A stretch of DNA of 64,000 nt from Diphasiastrum complanatum (GCA_029204225.1 CM055092.1:85092694-85156693); one strand, 5' to 3'; positions 25,898 through 40,871 are shown, counted from the stretch's first letter. Translations and numbers: made by a program. Notes: generated by a model not told the origin, from the sequence alone.

Positions 25898-28200
25898 CAT
25901 AGTGCTATGACCAGTCACTCAAATCAGCAACAACAAGAAGAAAATGATGCAGCTTTCATGACCAAAGAAGGAAAACAATAGGATATCGATTCTTGGTACC
26001 TAGATTCCGGAGCAACTCAACACATGACTCACCATTGCGACTGGTTCAAGGACTATAAGTCATTCACCCACTCTCGAGTTGTGCAACTTGGAGACAACTC
26101 ATCACATTCAATCGGAGGTGAAGGAGCAGTCAGAGTTGAATTCAAAAGAGGTGAGGTCAAGTTGCTGTCCAATGTTCTCCACGTTCCAAATCTGACCAAG
26201 AATCTGCTCTGAGTTAGCAGAATCATCGATTCAGGTCAGAGAGTTTAATTTGATACGGACGGTTGCACAATTCTTGAAAAATCCTTGAAGGTGCTAGCCT
26301 ACGGAAGAAGAAGCGGCTATCTTTACAAACTGAGCCATTGCTATTATTCTAACAGTTAAGCTCTTCACATAGCCACTTCTGAATCAACTAATATGTTGTG
26401 GCATTTGAGACTTGGCCATCTTAACTTCAACAATATTCAGCAAATGTCAGCTCAAAGTCTAGTACAATATCTTCCGTCAATCAGCAAGCCAATTCTCCAT
26501 GCGAAAGCTGTATTATCAACAAGCATGCTAGGAGTCCCTTCAGTTCAGACTCAGTTCATACATCCAAGGGCTTGCTTGAACTTGTACACAGTGACATTTG
26601 TGGCCCGATGTAGACTGCTTCCACAGCGGGAGCTCTCTATTTCCTAACTTTCATCGACAGCTTCTCTCGAAGGACTGCAACCTACTATATGAAGAACAAA
26701 TCTGAAGAATTCAAGTTTTTCAAGTAGTTCAAGGTGTCTGCAAAAAACCAAACCCAAAGGAAGATCAAGGCCCTATGCACAGATGGAGGGGGAGAGTACA
26801 TCTCCACAGAATTCAAGGAAGTCTGCAAGGTCAACAAGATACTTCAACAATATACAACCAGCTACTCACCTCAGTCCAATGGTGTAGTTGAGTGGAAGAA
26901 CCGGACACTCATCAAAAGTGCCAAGAGCATGATGGCCCATGTCTCTCTTCCGAAGAAATTCTGGACAGAAGCTGTTACTATAGCTGCCTATTTGCAGAAT
27001 CGATTCATCACCAAAGCCCTGAATGGCAAGACACCTTATGAGGTGTGGACAGGATCAAATCCATCACTCAAACATATTCGAGTATTTATATGCATCGCTT
27101 TCATTCAGATCTCTGAGGATCTAAGAAGAAAGCTAGATGACAAGAGCAGAAAAACGATCTTTATTGGCTATTCCCCAGACCACAAGGCATACAAGCTCTA
27201 CAATATGGATACCGAGAAGGCATTCACTAGTATAGATGTCATTCTCGTGGAAGACCAGTTCATCGACCACAAGGAGAAAGCCGCTGATAATTCCGATCCA
27301 AGGATCGAACAACCAGACAATTCGATCCAGAGATTCAACTGTTGAATAACGACGATGACTCAAACAATGAGTCAGAATCTCAATGAGTCAACCCACATCA
27401 GAGGACCGAAGTTCAATCCAGAAGGTCGAACAGGTCTAAACAACCTCCATATAGATTTATGGATGATCCGGCCTGCTACTTTGTGTAGAAACCAACCATC
27501 GTTTTTGAGGCAATGTCTACTGCTGATGCTGACTAGTGGAAAGCAGTGATGGACACCGAATTCGATTCTCTTATGGAGAATCAAACATGGAAACTCACTA
27601 AGTTGCCAAAGGAGCAAAAACTGATTCCATGCAAATGGATATTCAAGGCAAAGTACGACACTGAAGGAAGGCTAAATCGTTACAAGGCTAGGCTATTCGC
27701 CAAAGACTTTTTTCAAATTCCAGACCTGGATTATTCAGAAACCTTTAGCCCAATCATCAAACATGCGTTGATCCACCTACTCCTCTCCTTTGCAGCCACA
27801 ACAGATCTTGAAGTCCACCAGATAGATGTCCAGACTGCTTTCCTCAAGTTTCATTCCAAACTCAGCAGACACGAATGTCTATTTCAAATTTGTATCAGAT
27901 TACTTCATCATCATCACTCTCTACATAGATGATACACTGTTATTCAGTAATAATCTGAATCTGATGATGGATACAAAATGCATGCTGGCCTAGGAATACA
28001 AGATGACTGACATGGGTCCATCCCACTATTGTCTCGGAATCCAAATTCAACGAGATCGACCCAACAGACTGATCTTTATCAATCAGCAACGATATCTCAA
28101 CAATGTACTGGAAAAGTATGGAATGACCAACTGCAAACCAAGTCACTTTCCACTCAACCTTGGACTAAAGCTATCAAAGGAATAGTCTCCTCAAACCGAG
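25898..28200 (+). pseudogene. Copia E polyprotein remnant
   Basis: Domains in order: end of gag, protease (WYLDSGATQHMTHH, about 26000), GAG-pre-integrase (LWHLRLGHLNFNNIQQM, 26393), integrase core with TDGGGEY and a SPQSNGVVEWKNRTL block (26734-27345; the usual catalytic E of VAERKN is W here), reverse transcriptase (CKWIFKAKYDTEGRLNRYKA, 27546-27932) and its YIDD box (about 27928), ending in PSHYCLGIQIQRDRPNRL. RNase H is missing. There are several stops and frameshifts. At 28218 the sequence passes straight into a C1-family LTR belonging to a different lineage. Closest relatives here are copia A and D. Confidence 0.85.
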
Positions 28201-28217
28201 GCAGAAAAGGAGGAGAT

Positions 28218-28433
28218 TGTGATTAATTGCCTACATTGGCAAATCTAGCCATGTAGAATATTGTACATTTTGTCAATATTGTTTGTTGGTTACTTGAATG
28301 GCCAAAGTGCCACTTTTACATTCACACCTAAAGTAGGTTACCACGAGTCAAGATGAGTGGTTGTGTCCATTTGGTAGTGACTCCTACTTTGTAGGACCTA
28401 GACCATGATTTATGATGAGATTTGTACCTACAT
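28218..28433 (+). repeat. C1-family copia LTR fragment
   Basis: About 216 bp starting TGTGATTAATTGCC after a purine run, matching the reverse complement of about 53220-53435. It is fused to copia E and cut off at about 28433. Confidence 0.8.
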
Positions 28434-29070
28434 GGGAATTCTTCTCCTGTAATACCTTGTTGTCGACCTCCTTCCTCTGCAACTATTCTTTCAGCATCTT
28501 GATGCATGCTTCCTTTTCCCGCATCTGCGCTTGGTATTGGTGCACCTTGGGTCCCTACTCTCAACAGTTCGTAACCTTGCTGTTTGTTCATCATATGACG
28601 CCTTCCAATATGCTAGCTGCTCTTCCAGATGGAAATATCCGCATATAAAGTCCATACTGGATCGTAACGCTGGTAAAAAATCAGTAGCAGTCCACAAGAA
28701 TTCCTAGATTCACTCATCATCCCGATATAATTCGTGTGCAAAGGCCAACTCATCCGTCTGGACCTTATCATCTGATCTGGCAGGCAGTAGCCGGTAGACA
28801 TTATTGAATTCCATCCAGTTTTCAAAAACAACTCTCAATAGTGGTATCAAATTTGTAGAGGTTTGTTGAAGAAAGCGAGCACGAATTGTTTTGTGTTTCA
28901 TGCTCGAACCCTGCACGCATTCTGCCCTTATGTTGCATTCTCAATATTCTATGTAGTTTAACCCCCTCACCTTTGGATCGAAGCCCGATACTACAATCGA
29001 TACTCACCTTGTTGGAGGTCCAAACCCATTCTTGGCCCTCTTGATCACAGCGATTAGGTAGGCACATAAA
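28434..29070 (-). pseudogene. Broken ORF for an unrecognised coiled-coil protein
   Basis: On the minus strand a single frame (28916 leftwards) reads VVFENWMEFNNVYRLLPARS, then DELAFAHELYRDDE, two stops, and EFLWTATDFLPALRSSMDF followed by FHLEEQLAYWKASYDEQ. After a frameshift near 28560 it continues with a heptad-like stretch rich in K, E and Q (HQYQAQMREKEACIKMLKE). The composition and decay suggest a retroelement gag-like or transposon protein. I do not recognise the family. Confidence 0.5.
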
Positions 29071-29412
29071 GGGTCCAACATTTAAGTAATGCAGTTAGAG
29101 TGTCAGAACACATGAATGTAGTAAAGTTAAAATATAGCTTGAAGCCATATATACTTCAAAATATCCATCTCAATAAATTCTCACTCTTTGTTTCTCGAAT
29201 ATTTCCCTATTGAAGATCACATGCATGAGTTGCATCATGCGAGTGATGACACGACGACTACGGTCGTCCTCAACTATGTGCTTCTTCACATCTATGTCAT
29301 AAGATGACAAAACGTTAGATGATGGAGAGGCGACAAAGGGAGTGTCAAGAGGAGCGGCGTTTGGCCAAGGAGAAGTGTGTGGATCGGGGGAAGTGCTTGC
29401 AACAGGAGAATT
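29071..29412. other. Unrecognised flank of copia F
   Basis: No coding signal recognised; ends at the copia F LTR. Confidence 0.5.
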
Positions 29413-30229
29413 TGTAGAACACCTGATCAGACAGATCTTGATTCTACTAATAAAGTGCGCATTTTACTTGACAAAGGATAAGAAAGAAACGAACGCAGAC
29501 TCGAAGCATTTCTATTCATGATCAACCTCAATGTGAAATTTATCTTGCAACCAACTCGAAAGATTCACGAAACAGTCTCTTGTAGAAGCTCGTGGTTTTT
29601 TGTTGAAGCTCGAAAGATTTGCAAACAGAATCTTGTCGCAAAATATTTTTTTTCTTGTTCAAAATTTAGATGTCGCAAAATTGTCGCGAACAATTCGCGA
29701 AATATTCTGGATACTTCTTCAAGCTCATATCTGTCTACTGTCGTGAACAATTCGCGAAAATGTCGCGAAGAGACAAGTGTCGCAAAATATTCGCAAAACA
29801 CGAAGTTGTAACGAAGAGATGGACTGTCACAAAATATTCGTGAATAGAAATTATTCGACCCTAGAAACAGAGCGTCTATTTTAATATCAACCATCATAAA
29901 CGGTTAGATCTACTAATACAGAATTAAAAGGCCAAAAACATGTCCTGTAGCAATATAAATACATGTGCACTACTCATTGTAAAACACACTCGAACTGAAG
30001 AGACTCTCAAACTCATTCAATCAGAGACACAACAATGAGATAAGACAACAAGAGATGTAAACTGATTTAGATTCAGAATTATAAATTTGTTTTTGATCAA
30101 TAATTTTTGTTTGTCTAAAATTGTCTTAAGTTGTCTCTTAATTCCACATATTATTTTCGCACGCAAATTCAATCAAGGTAAATACTGTTCTATTAGTACA
30201 AAGATAAGAAATAAACCCGATTGAAGACA
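29413..30229 (+). repeat. 5' LTR of copia F
   Basis: 817 bp, TGTAGAACAC to TTGAAGACA, matching 40039-40871. It carries a TATA box (ATATAAATAC near 29955) and, upstream of it, many TCGCGAA/TTCGCGAA motifs. The primer-binding site that should follow is absent: the sequence after 30229 belongs to an inserted gypsy derivative. Confidence 0.88.
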
Positions 30230-30269
30230 CTCCCTTTTCCTAATGAACCATTAGATTGAAATTCAATTA

Positions 30270-31732
<1,463 letters not shown>

Positions 31733-32170
31733 CTCGAACCTTATTGGCAAAAGATACGACAATGACACTTCAAAAGGCTATAGACGGAGTTAAAGAGGAA
31801 GTAGAAGCTCGTGATTGCTATGACGACAATGGTGATTCCAAAAAATGCTCTATTTACTCAGAAGAATAGATTTTCTAAGAAGTCTAAGTTTAAGAGAGAT
31901 TCGTCTAAAAAGAATGAGTCCAAGACAAATGATCAACAATATGGAAAACAACAGAAAAATTTTGGTGATAAGAAGATCTACAATAGATGCAAAAGATCAG
32001 GTCACACAGAAGATAAGTGTTGGTTAAATCCAAAGATTGAATGCATTCATTATCATAGACTGTTATCAGAATCCCAGAAACAAAAAGGAGCAAAATCAAA
32101 GTGAACCTTTAGATTCAAACTATGTTGAAGACAAAGCAGAATGCTCCAGAGCAGCAGAAGACAGGACAAC
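31733..32170 (+). pseudogene. Copia F gag, C-terminal part
   Basis: Basic, lysine-rich frame (31811-32104) with a zinc knuckle-like RCKRSGHTEDKCW in which the first cysteine is lost. The reading then runs on to DKAECSRAAEDRTT and stops at 32170, exactly where gypsy G1 is inserted; the protease of F resumes at 36861. Confidence 0.8.
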
Positions 32171-32274
32171 TGTAGTCATTTGTAGTATAGGGGTCCGTTC
32201 ACTGGGAGTCGCTCGTGCACACCTGCATAACAAGAGAGAGAGAAGGGAGATAGAGAGAGGTAGAGAGATAGGAG

Positions 32275-32663
<389 letters not shown>

Positions 32664-33164
32664 TATTGAGAAGAAAATGAAGATATGTACAATGGAAAAT
32701 GGCCTCCTTATATAGTTGAGGAGGGAGGGCCATCTTGGCTCTCGTTGGCCTATTTACAATGGCTCTAAGGCCCAAAGTCCTTTTATTCAAGTTCTATTTA
32801 TCTGATTTACGTGGTCACTGGTTCGGTCTTATACATGCAAGAAGCCGGTGCCCTCGCACTTATTATTCTAATTGTACAATGTACTATGGCGGGGCCCACT
32901 AGGCAAGGCTTGGCCAACAGTATTTCAAGTGGTGGGACCCACTTGTTTATTATTGTGCAGGAAATACCCACAACAGGGTCCATGGCCCAAAGTAGTGCCG
33001 GTCCCTCGGCACTAGGCTGCAACTATCGTGAAGGGGCGCTGTTGTCAGTTCTTTTATTGCTGGGACACGGGTGCTTCAGAAAAAGCATGGATAAAATTCG
33101 CTTACATAAATCCTGAGGCTTTTTAGATGATGGCGATCAGCAAGAACTTGGACTTGCCATATTT

Positions 33165-34313
33165 TCAATAATACCTATAAGGGTCTGGTGGCCATTTTGG
33201 ATAACCTTGTTCATCAACAATTGGGTAGTTGAGGCATTCCATCAGAGTATTCCAAGATAAAACTGGATCCTCATAGATTGGCGCAACTGGTCCCAATGTC
33301 ATGGACTCCCTCAAATCATAATGTGGATATGACATGCTTGCTTGACTCTCTTGTCTGTCCAGGTATTTGTGGTATGCCATAACCTGACAACTTTCCTCAG
33401 CAGTCAATATCAAAGATTCAGGACAAGGCTTTGTCATTGTAGGTGCTGGTTCTTGCTGTACAATTGGCCGTTTTGGGCTTGGATTCCCTAGATTTGGCCT
33501 TTGAATAATGGATATACCCCGAATTGGCATTGATTTGGGGGTCTGTTGAATTGTGGAACAATTAGAATTTGGTTGAATCTTGCCCATTGAGGGGCAATCA
33601 TCAACTTTAGTCTTCTCTTGGTCATTGCACTTCCCCATTGAAGGCTGCGTGATGGCACTGTTCGTTGGATCTTGTGTTGAATTGCCTTCAAGTTGCTCTG
33701 TTGACTCTAGTCCCCTTTGTAATTCGTCACTAAGAATTCTTTGTAGTAATTGCGCCAAGAGACTTGGTAAAATCCGTTGGACTTCGTCGGATGCCAATTT
33801 CTTGACTTCCTCAGTTACCATTGGCGTGATGGATTCCACCATCTCTGTCTTCTGTGATGGTTTTACTTGTTTTCCTGAGGGTATTTTTACGTACTTTGGG
33901 ACTTTTGCCAGATTGTCCTCTTCATCACTCGCTTCATAGCCCGGCGGCACTAGGATTTTTCTTTTGTAGTGCGTTCGAGGTGGAAGGGTCACCACAGGTG
34001 CATGTCGGTCTACATAGGCCAAATGCCTCCTGGCTATTTGGGAATTTCTCATCGGGCAATCTCGGCATGGATGATTAACTCTGCATTGTGAACACGAGGG
34101 ATCAAATGTTGATGGATCCCCTCGATGTGGACATTCAGCACGACGGTGTTTTCCTCCGCATCCATAGCACCTAACTGAGTGCAGTATGCCATCACCTCTA
34201 AGTTGATAGGCATATACCGGTAGCAAATTTTCCTTAGGATCTTCCACAAAATAGACTGGTAGGATGTTATGGTTCTCCATTGAATTCGGTGACATGCAAG
34301 AGGATATAACCAA
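33165..34313 (-). CDS. G1 gag, second part (382 codons, two zinc knuckles)
   Basis: Open frame starting MVISSCMSPN. Near residues 49-90 are two zinc knuckles of the short spacing C-X2-C-X3-H-X4-C: CYGCGGKHRRAEC and CSQCRVNHPCRDC. A basic and polar middle follows, then a helical stretch (EEVKKLASDEVQRILPSLLA) and a P/Q-rich tail ending WPPDPYRYY. It is separated from the upstream gag frame by a stop. It resembles the later part of the G3 gag at 62057-62716 in knuckle type and order. It binds nucleic acid within virus-like particles if functional (family knowledge). Confidence 0.75.
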   Translation of the reverse strand: MVISSCMSPNSMENHNILPVYFVEDPKENLLPVYAYQLRGDGILHSVRCYGCGGKHRRAECPHRGDPSTFDPSCSQCRVNHPCRDCPMRNSQIARRHLAYVDRHAPVVTLPPRTHYKRKILVPPGYEASDEEDNLAKVPKYVKIPSGKQVKPSQKTEMVESITPMVTEEVKKLASDEVQRILPSLLAQLLQRILSDELQRGLESTEQLEGNSTQDPTNSAITQPSMGKCNDQEKTKVDDCPSMGKIQPNSNCSTIQQTPKSMPIRGISIIQRPNLGNPSPKRPIVQQEPAPTMTKPCPESLILTAEESCQVMAYHKYLDRQESQASMSYPHYDLRESMTLGPVAPIYEDPVLSWNTLMECLNYPIVDEQGYPKWPPDPYRYY

Positions 34314-34382
34314 AACTTCTACCTTGCCACTATTTGTTGAAGAAACTCGTGATTTAGATGGATCAATCTGACATCCATCCTT

Positions 34383-35175
34383 CTAATGAGCTCCTTGTTG
34401 GCTTGATTCTGCTTCTGACCGTTGAACCACTGGATCTTGTTGTCGACAAGCATGTTGCTCTATATTTTGTCCTTTTAACAAGCGCAGATTCTTGATTGGA
34501 CACCTGGTACTTGGATGATCTCCAAAGCAGAAGGTACATTCGTCTTTTTCAAGAAACTTAATGGAGCGAGCATACGCTTGCTGACAGTTTGAAGTGCAAG
34601 GTTCTGGGTCTTTCGCTGCACTTGATCTGCTTGACCTTGCTGCATTTTGTTGCCTTGCATGGGGTTCCATTCTTGTTGGATCATTGCTTGTTGTCGACCT
34701 TTGTTCCTCTGATTCTCCATCTGGATAGAGAAAATCCTTCTTCACGAGTGAGATTTCCATCAAGGCAGCATCCTTACAAAGTTGTGCAAGCGATGCATAG
34801 GATGCTAACTCTTCCATACTAGATCTGATCCTTTTGGGCAATCCGGCATGGTATTTTGCCATGATGATCTGTTGGGGAATCGAGGGATCACAATCCTTCA
34901 CTAGATGATAGATCCGATAGGTGTAGTCTCGAATTGTTTCAGCAGGGAACTTTTTTAATTTTCATAATCCTACAAGGGCGGTCTCCATAGTTCAGCACTA
35001 GAATGTCGCAAAGTAGCTGGTTGGTGAATTGCTTCAAGGTTTGCTCAATGACTCTGGTGTTCCAACCCTTTTTTTTTTCTTTTTGGGAGATGGAGGAGAA
35101 GAAAAAGAGAAGAGAATCGGTAAACGGTGGATTAGTATGGATGAAAATAGAGACATAAATGGATTCATCTAGCAA
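34383..35175 (-). pseudogene. G1 gag, first part
   Basis: The capsid-like region reads across a frameshift near 34945: first VIEQTLKQFTNQLLCDILVL and MKIKKVP, then RDYTYRIYHLVKDCDPSIP, YHAGLPKRIRSSMEELA and a knuckle CTFCFGDHPSTRC of C-X2-C-X3-H-X4-C spacing. KYHAGLPKRIRSS corresponds to MWFLSGLPKRIRRE in G3, so the two gags are homologous. A stop at 34383 ends the frame. Confidence 0.75.
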
Positions 35176-36308
35176 AGATGGAGATAGAACATGGAATAGA
35201 GATGGGACAGAAGAATGATGGATGGATAATGGTTGATGTGGAGGGAACTGATCGGCTTGATCTGAGGTTCATTCACTTGAGATTTCTTCAGATATGAGTG
35301 AATCTAACCTTCAACCTTCCTACAGTAGCTGTATCTGGACCATTTCTAGACAATGTGAGTTTTACAAGGGTTCTTGATGGACAGATTTGTTAGGATCTAG
35401 AAAAAACTCAGTTTTTTTGGCACTTTTTGGCACTTTTTCTTAGATATTTTTAAATCTAACCATTGGATCTTTACAATAGTCAGATCTTGGTTAGATCTAT
35501 CTAAAAAACTCTTTGCAAAGGTTACTTCCCAGCAGATCTCAAAAAATCATGGAAAAAGTGCATTTTTTGTGGTTTTTTTGCAAAATTTTAAGATTTTTTT
35601 GGGAAAAAACCCTCGCAGATTGGCATGCACTTGTATCTCAGTCAAATTCACTTGCTCACTAGGCTGCAAGAGTTACTTCTCAAGGAAACTCAAAAAATCT
35701 TGAAAAAAGTAAGGTTAGTTCTTGCTGGTTTTTGAGAAATCAAAATTTGATGGGATTTTGGCTCTCCCTTTCCCTCCAAAAACAGATTTTGAGCTTCTTT
35801 TTTTTTTTTTTTTTTTTTTTGATTTTTATGGATTTTATGGATTAACGAAGGAATTGGGTGCTTGGATCTGATTCTAACACCCCACAATCTCTCCCTACAA
35901 TGCAAACAAACAAAAAAATCACGAAAAAACGGCAAAAACTAATACTTCTCACACTATTGTACCCCTAAAATCCGATTTTTTGGTGAAAATGAATGGTGAG
36001 AGAGAAGAAAAGAGAGAGGGAGAGAGAGGAAGAGAGTAAGAAAACTATGCGGCGAAGCGAGTGTGTGGCGCTCCCCGGCAACGACGCCACTGTTGTGTTG
36101 TCGATGTAGCATAGGGGTCCGTCGCTGGGAGCGGCAACCTCGCCTTAACCTGCATAGCAAGAAGAGAGAGGAAGAGGAGAGAGAGGAGAAAGAGAGTGGA
36201 GAGAGGGAGAGAGAGAACGCCTAGGTTGAGAAAGGCTTTGGGGGCTCGAGCGCCTACCCAAAGCTATTCTATTTCAACGTAGGGAGAGAGGGAGAAGAGA
36301 GAGGAAGA

Positions 36309-36373
<65 letters not shown>

Positions 36374-36860
36374 TAGAGAAACCAAGAGAGTTTTATTAGA
36401 ATGAGAATGGAATATGATACAATACAAAGGAAATGGCTCCCTCTTATAGATTTTAGAGGTGAGCCTCCTTCACTCTCATTGGCCACTTCATTGGGACAGG
36501 GATTCTAATCCAAGCCTTTAAAATAAACACAACTTAAATCTATTGGTGCTAAGAAAGTACAAGGGCACTCACATGATTCATGTGAGTTTTAAGTTGGACC
36601 CTTTTAGCTTTTTTATTTGCAACTTGACTTAGGGCCTCTAATGTCATTTTAGAGTTTTAAGCCCCTAGTCTCTTATTCCTAGGAATTACAACTTGCTACT
36701 TGGGTTGGGCTTACATGCGCAAGATGCCAGTGCCCTCGTACTTATTACCCTACTTACAATGTACTGTGGCGGGGCCCAATAGGTAAGGCTTGGCCAATAG
36801 TATTTTAAGTGGTGGGACCCACTTGTTTATTACTGTGCAGGAAATACCCACAACAACAAC

Positions 36861-37920
36861 AAGGAACTCAGTAACTTATGTTAGTGCTGATTGAAAAACT
36901 TGAGAAGTAGTACTTGATTCAGGAGCCACCTCACATTTTGTTTCCTCAAAACAAATATTGTCTGAGTACAAGAAGATGAACTATTCGAGATTCATTATAC
37001 TTGGAGATGGTTCTAAGAACGTGGTTGATGGAACTGGTGTACTATGGCTGGACACGAATCAGGGTGACAAAAAACTGGAGGAAGTTCTCTATGTCCCTAC
37101 TCTTGACAAAGATGTTCTATCCGTAGCTAAGATAGTCGATACAGGCATGTCAGTAACCGTCACAAAAAACTCTTGTAAACTGTTTGAGGAAGATTCTAAT
37201 AACCTAGTTGCTAAAGGCAACAGAGAAGAAAATTTGTATCACTTGAACATTTGAACTCAAATTGAACAAGCGAATCAAACTCAGGAATCGACAGATATAC
37301 TATGGCACAAGAGGCTATGTCACATGAACATGGAAGCCTTGTACCAAGCCAACAAAAATCAGAGAATTGAAGGAGTCAAACTTCAAAAGTATTGTGAATC
37401 TTGTCTTAAAGGCAAGATGTCTAGAACACCTTTCAGTAAGGATGTTTATAAAGCAACTAAGATACTTGAAATTGTGCATTCAGATATTTGGGGACTATTC
37501 GGAGTATTGTCGTTGGGTGATGCAAAGTACTTCATTACGTTTATTGATGACTTCAGCAAGTTTGTTGTGATATACTTTATATGCACAAAATCTGAAGCTT
37601 TCGAGAAATTCGTTGAGTATACGAATTGGGCTGAGAAGCAGACAGACAATAAGCTAAAGCAGATTCACACAGATCATGGAGGTGGGCATTTCCAACGAAT
37701 TTAAAGCTTACTGTACTGATCGAGGTATTATGCATTCCAAGATTGCATCATACACACCTCAACACAATGGAATAGCTGAACGAAAAAATCGTACACTGAT
37801 GGAAGTTGCTAGGTGTATGATGGCTCATGCGAAGGCACCAAAACAATTGTGGGCAGAAGTAGTGGCTACATCAAACTATCTTCAGAATCATATTCTGAAG
37901 TCTTGAATACTGGATAAAAC
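36861..37920 (+). pseudogene. Copia F protease and integrase
   Basis: Protease with VLDSGATSHFVSS (about 36908) and the usual LGDGS and VLYVPTL landmarks. Then the GAG-pre-integrase (LWHKRLCHMNMEALY, about 37302) with CESCLKGK zinc ligands, and the integrase core: first aspartate in VHSDIWG, second in HTDHGG, a frameshift at about 37690, then the catalytic glutamate in QHNGIAERKNRTL (about 37760). A stop at 37904 follows YLQNHILKS. Neighbouring frames carry the rest of the polyprotein. Confidence 0.85.
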
Positions 37921-40038
37921 TCCTCATGAGATATGGTGGAAGTCGAAGCCAAATCTTGCACATGTTCGAACGTTCGGATGCGCAGTGTATATGCACATAC
38001 CAGACAAGCTGAGAAAGAAACTCGATGAAAAGACAAAACAAGGTTTTTTTTAGTAGGATTCAAGTTACATTCATCATATTATTGTGTCTATGTACCCGAA
38101 ACTGGCAGAATAAAAGTAGTTCGAGATGTCAAATTTGATGAGTTGAAATACATAGCAAACAGTGATCTAGTCGGCTATGAGATTCTCAAAAACTATTATG
38201 AGCTACCAACGACGACAAAAGTAAAACAAGCAGAAGATGAAAGAGAATTACCAGATTCAGAGAGAGGTCAAGATCGAGTACCTGACAAACTTGAATCACC
38301 AGTTCAAATTCCAGCATACAAGGTCGAATCAGAATCGAACTCGAAACCTGCAGAATCAAACTCGAAACCACCTGTGAGAAGATCTGACAGACAATGAAAA
38401 CCACCCAAAAGGTATGGTCAAGATGTTTTTAATACAGCCATCGCATTTTGTGGTTTCTCTGACGAACCTCAAACATCCGAGGAAGCTGTTGATGGACCAG
38501 ATAAAAATCGTTGGATTCAAACAATGGAGGATGAAATGTCATCCATGTATAAGAACAATGTTTGGACACTTGCACCTATACCTGATGGCAGAAAACCAGT
38601 CAAGTGCAAGTGGATCTACAAGATCAAAACAGGTCTTGATGGAGAAAACATCAGATACAAAGCAAGGTTGGTTGCTAAAGGATTCTCACAGAAGTATAAG
38701 ATCGACTACATTGATACTTTCTCACCGGTAGTCAAACATACATCAATTCGCTTGTTATTCGTGTATGCAGTGGCTCATGATTTAAAAATCCATATTTTGG
38801 ATGAGAAAACTACTTTCTTTGCACGCAGAATTGGAAGAAGACTTATTCATGGACCAACCACTTGGTTTTGTAAGCCAAGAATATCCAAAATATGGATGTC
38901 ACATGAATAAAAGCATTTATGGTCTGAAACAGGCAGCCAGACAATGGTATAAAAAGAAGGACGAAGCACTACGTTCCTTAGGCTTCAAACCTCTATTTAC
39001 TGAATTAAATGTCTATATCAAGCATGTCCAAAATGAAATAATCATTCTAGCTATTTATGTTGATGACACACTTATCTTCTCAAGAAGAGGTAAGTTAATT
39101 TCAGATGTCAAAAGAGACATTTTTTGAGATATTTGGGATCACTGACCTAGGATAACAAAAATCTATCTAGGCTTGCAGATCGAGAGAGACTTTGAAGGTG
39201 GTAAGTTGTATCTTCACCAACAAAAGTACACTCAAAAGATCATTGAAGAACATGCTCGAATGCAAAGGTGTGCATACTCCCATGATACTTCGAACAATAT
39301 TGAACAAGGCAGATTGTCCGCAGACTCTCGAGGAAGAGAAGCAAATGGCCAATACACCTTATTGTAGGCTGATTGGATCATTGTTATATCTTGCAAACAA
39401 TACCAGACCTGATATAGCATTTGCAGTATATAGGCTGAGCCAATATAATTAGAACCCAGGATTGTTGCATTGGAAGTTGGCAAAAAGAGTACTACAATAT
39501 CTCCAGGAAACAAAAGACTATGGACTGTGTTATTTGAAGGAAGCTAGATTTCATATCGAATCTTACAGTGACACAAGCTGGGCATCAATGAAGGATGATA
39601 ACAAAAGTATTTCAGGAGGTTGTACTCTAGTATCTGGCGCAGCCATACTCTGGATAAGCAAGAAGCAAACAGCAGTAGCTCAATCTTCCTATGAAGCAAA
39701 ATATGTAACAGCAGCCAAGATGGCAAACGAACTGATCTGGATCAAACAAATGTTGGAAGGATTTGATGAATCTATTTTTGAACTTTATGTCTTGTTAATG
39801 GATAACACTTCAGCAATCTATCTTACAAAAGATCTTGTATTTCATTCGAAAATGAAGCATATTGCTATCATGTATCATGTTATTCGAGACTTAGTCGAGA
39901 AGTGAGATACTGAAGACAGTCTTTATACCCACAGAGGAAATGACAGCTAATATCTTTACAAAGCCACTCAATAAAGTTTTGTTCGAGAAGCAATGAAGAA
40001 AATTGGGATTAATCCAACTGCCCACTTTGAGAGGGAGC
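37921..40038 (+). pseudogene. Copia F reverse transcriptase and RNase H
   Basis: Integrase C-terminus (MHIPDKLRKK-like, about 38000), a polar linker, reverse transcriptase from 38524 (CKWIYKIKTGLDGENIRYKA, DTFSPVVKHTSIRLL), SIYGLKQAARQWY (38911) and an intact YVDD box at about 39058. RNase H follows from about 39462 (SDTSWASMKDDNKS, SSYEAKYV) and ends with ANIFTKPLNK and LRGSCRT. At least four frame breaks. The polypurine tract GAGAGGGAGC lies just before the 3' LTR. Confidence 0.88.
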
Positions 40039-40871
40039 TGTAGAACACATGATCACATAGATCTCGATTCTACTAACAAAGTGCGCAGTTTACTTGACAA
40101 TGGATGAGAAAGAAACGAACGCGAACTCGAAGCATTTCTATTCATGATCAACCTCGAAGGATTCGCAAAATTTATCTTGTAGCCAATCGAAAGATTCGCA
40201 TAATAGTTCCTTGTAGAAGCTCGTGGTTTCTTGTTGAAGCTCGAAAGATTTGTGAACAAAATCTTGTCACAAAATATTTTGTTTCTTGTTCAAATCTTAG
40301 ATGTCGCGAAATTGTCACGAACAATTCGTGAAATATTCTAGATTCTTCTTCAAGCTCATATCCATTTACTATTGCAAATAATTCGTGAAAATGTCGCGAA
40401 GAGATAAGTGTCGCGAAATATTCATGAAACACGAAGCTATAACAAAGAGATGGACTGTCATGAAATATTTGCGAACAGAAATTATTCGACCCTGAAAACA
40501 GAGCGTCTATTTGAATATCAATTGTTGTAAACGGTTAGATCTACTATTATAGAATTAAAAGACCAAAAGGCCTATCATGTAGCAATATAAATACATGTGC
40601 ACTACTCGTTGTAAAACACACTCAAACTGAGGAGATTCTCAGACTCATTCAATCAGAGACACAACAACGAGATAAGACAACAAGAGATGTATATTAATTC
40701 AGATTCAGAATTATAAATTCGTTTTTGATCAATAATTTCTATTTGTCTAAAATTGTCTAAAATTGTCTTAAGTTGTCTCTTAATTCCGCATGTTATTTCC
40801 GCACGCAAATTCAATCAAGGTAAATACTGTTCTATTAGTACATAGATCAGAAATAAACCCGATTGAAGACA
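40039..40871 (+). repeat. 3' LTR of copia F
   Basis: 833 bp, matching 29413-30229 end to end with scattered substitutions. Flanking 5-mers (GAATT left, TTGAT right) do not match, so no target duplication is visible. Confidence 0.88.
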
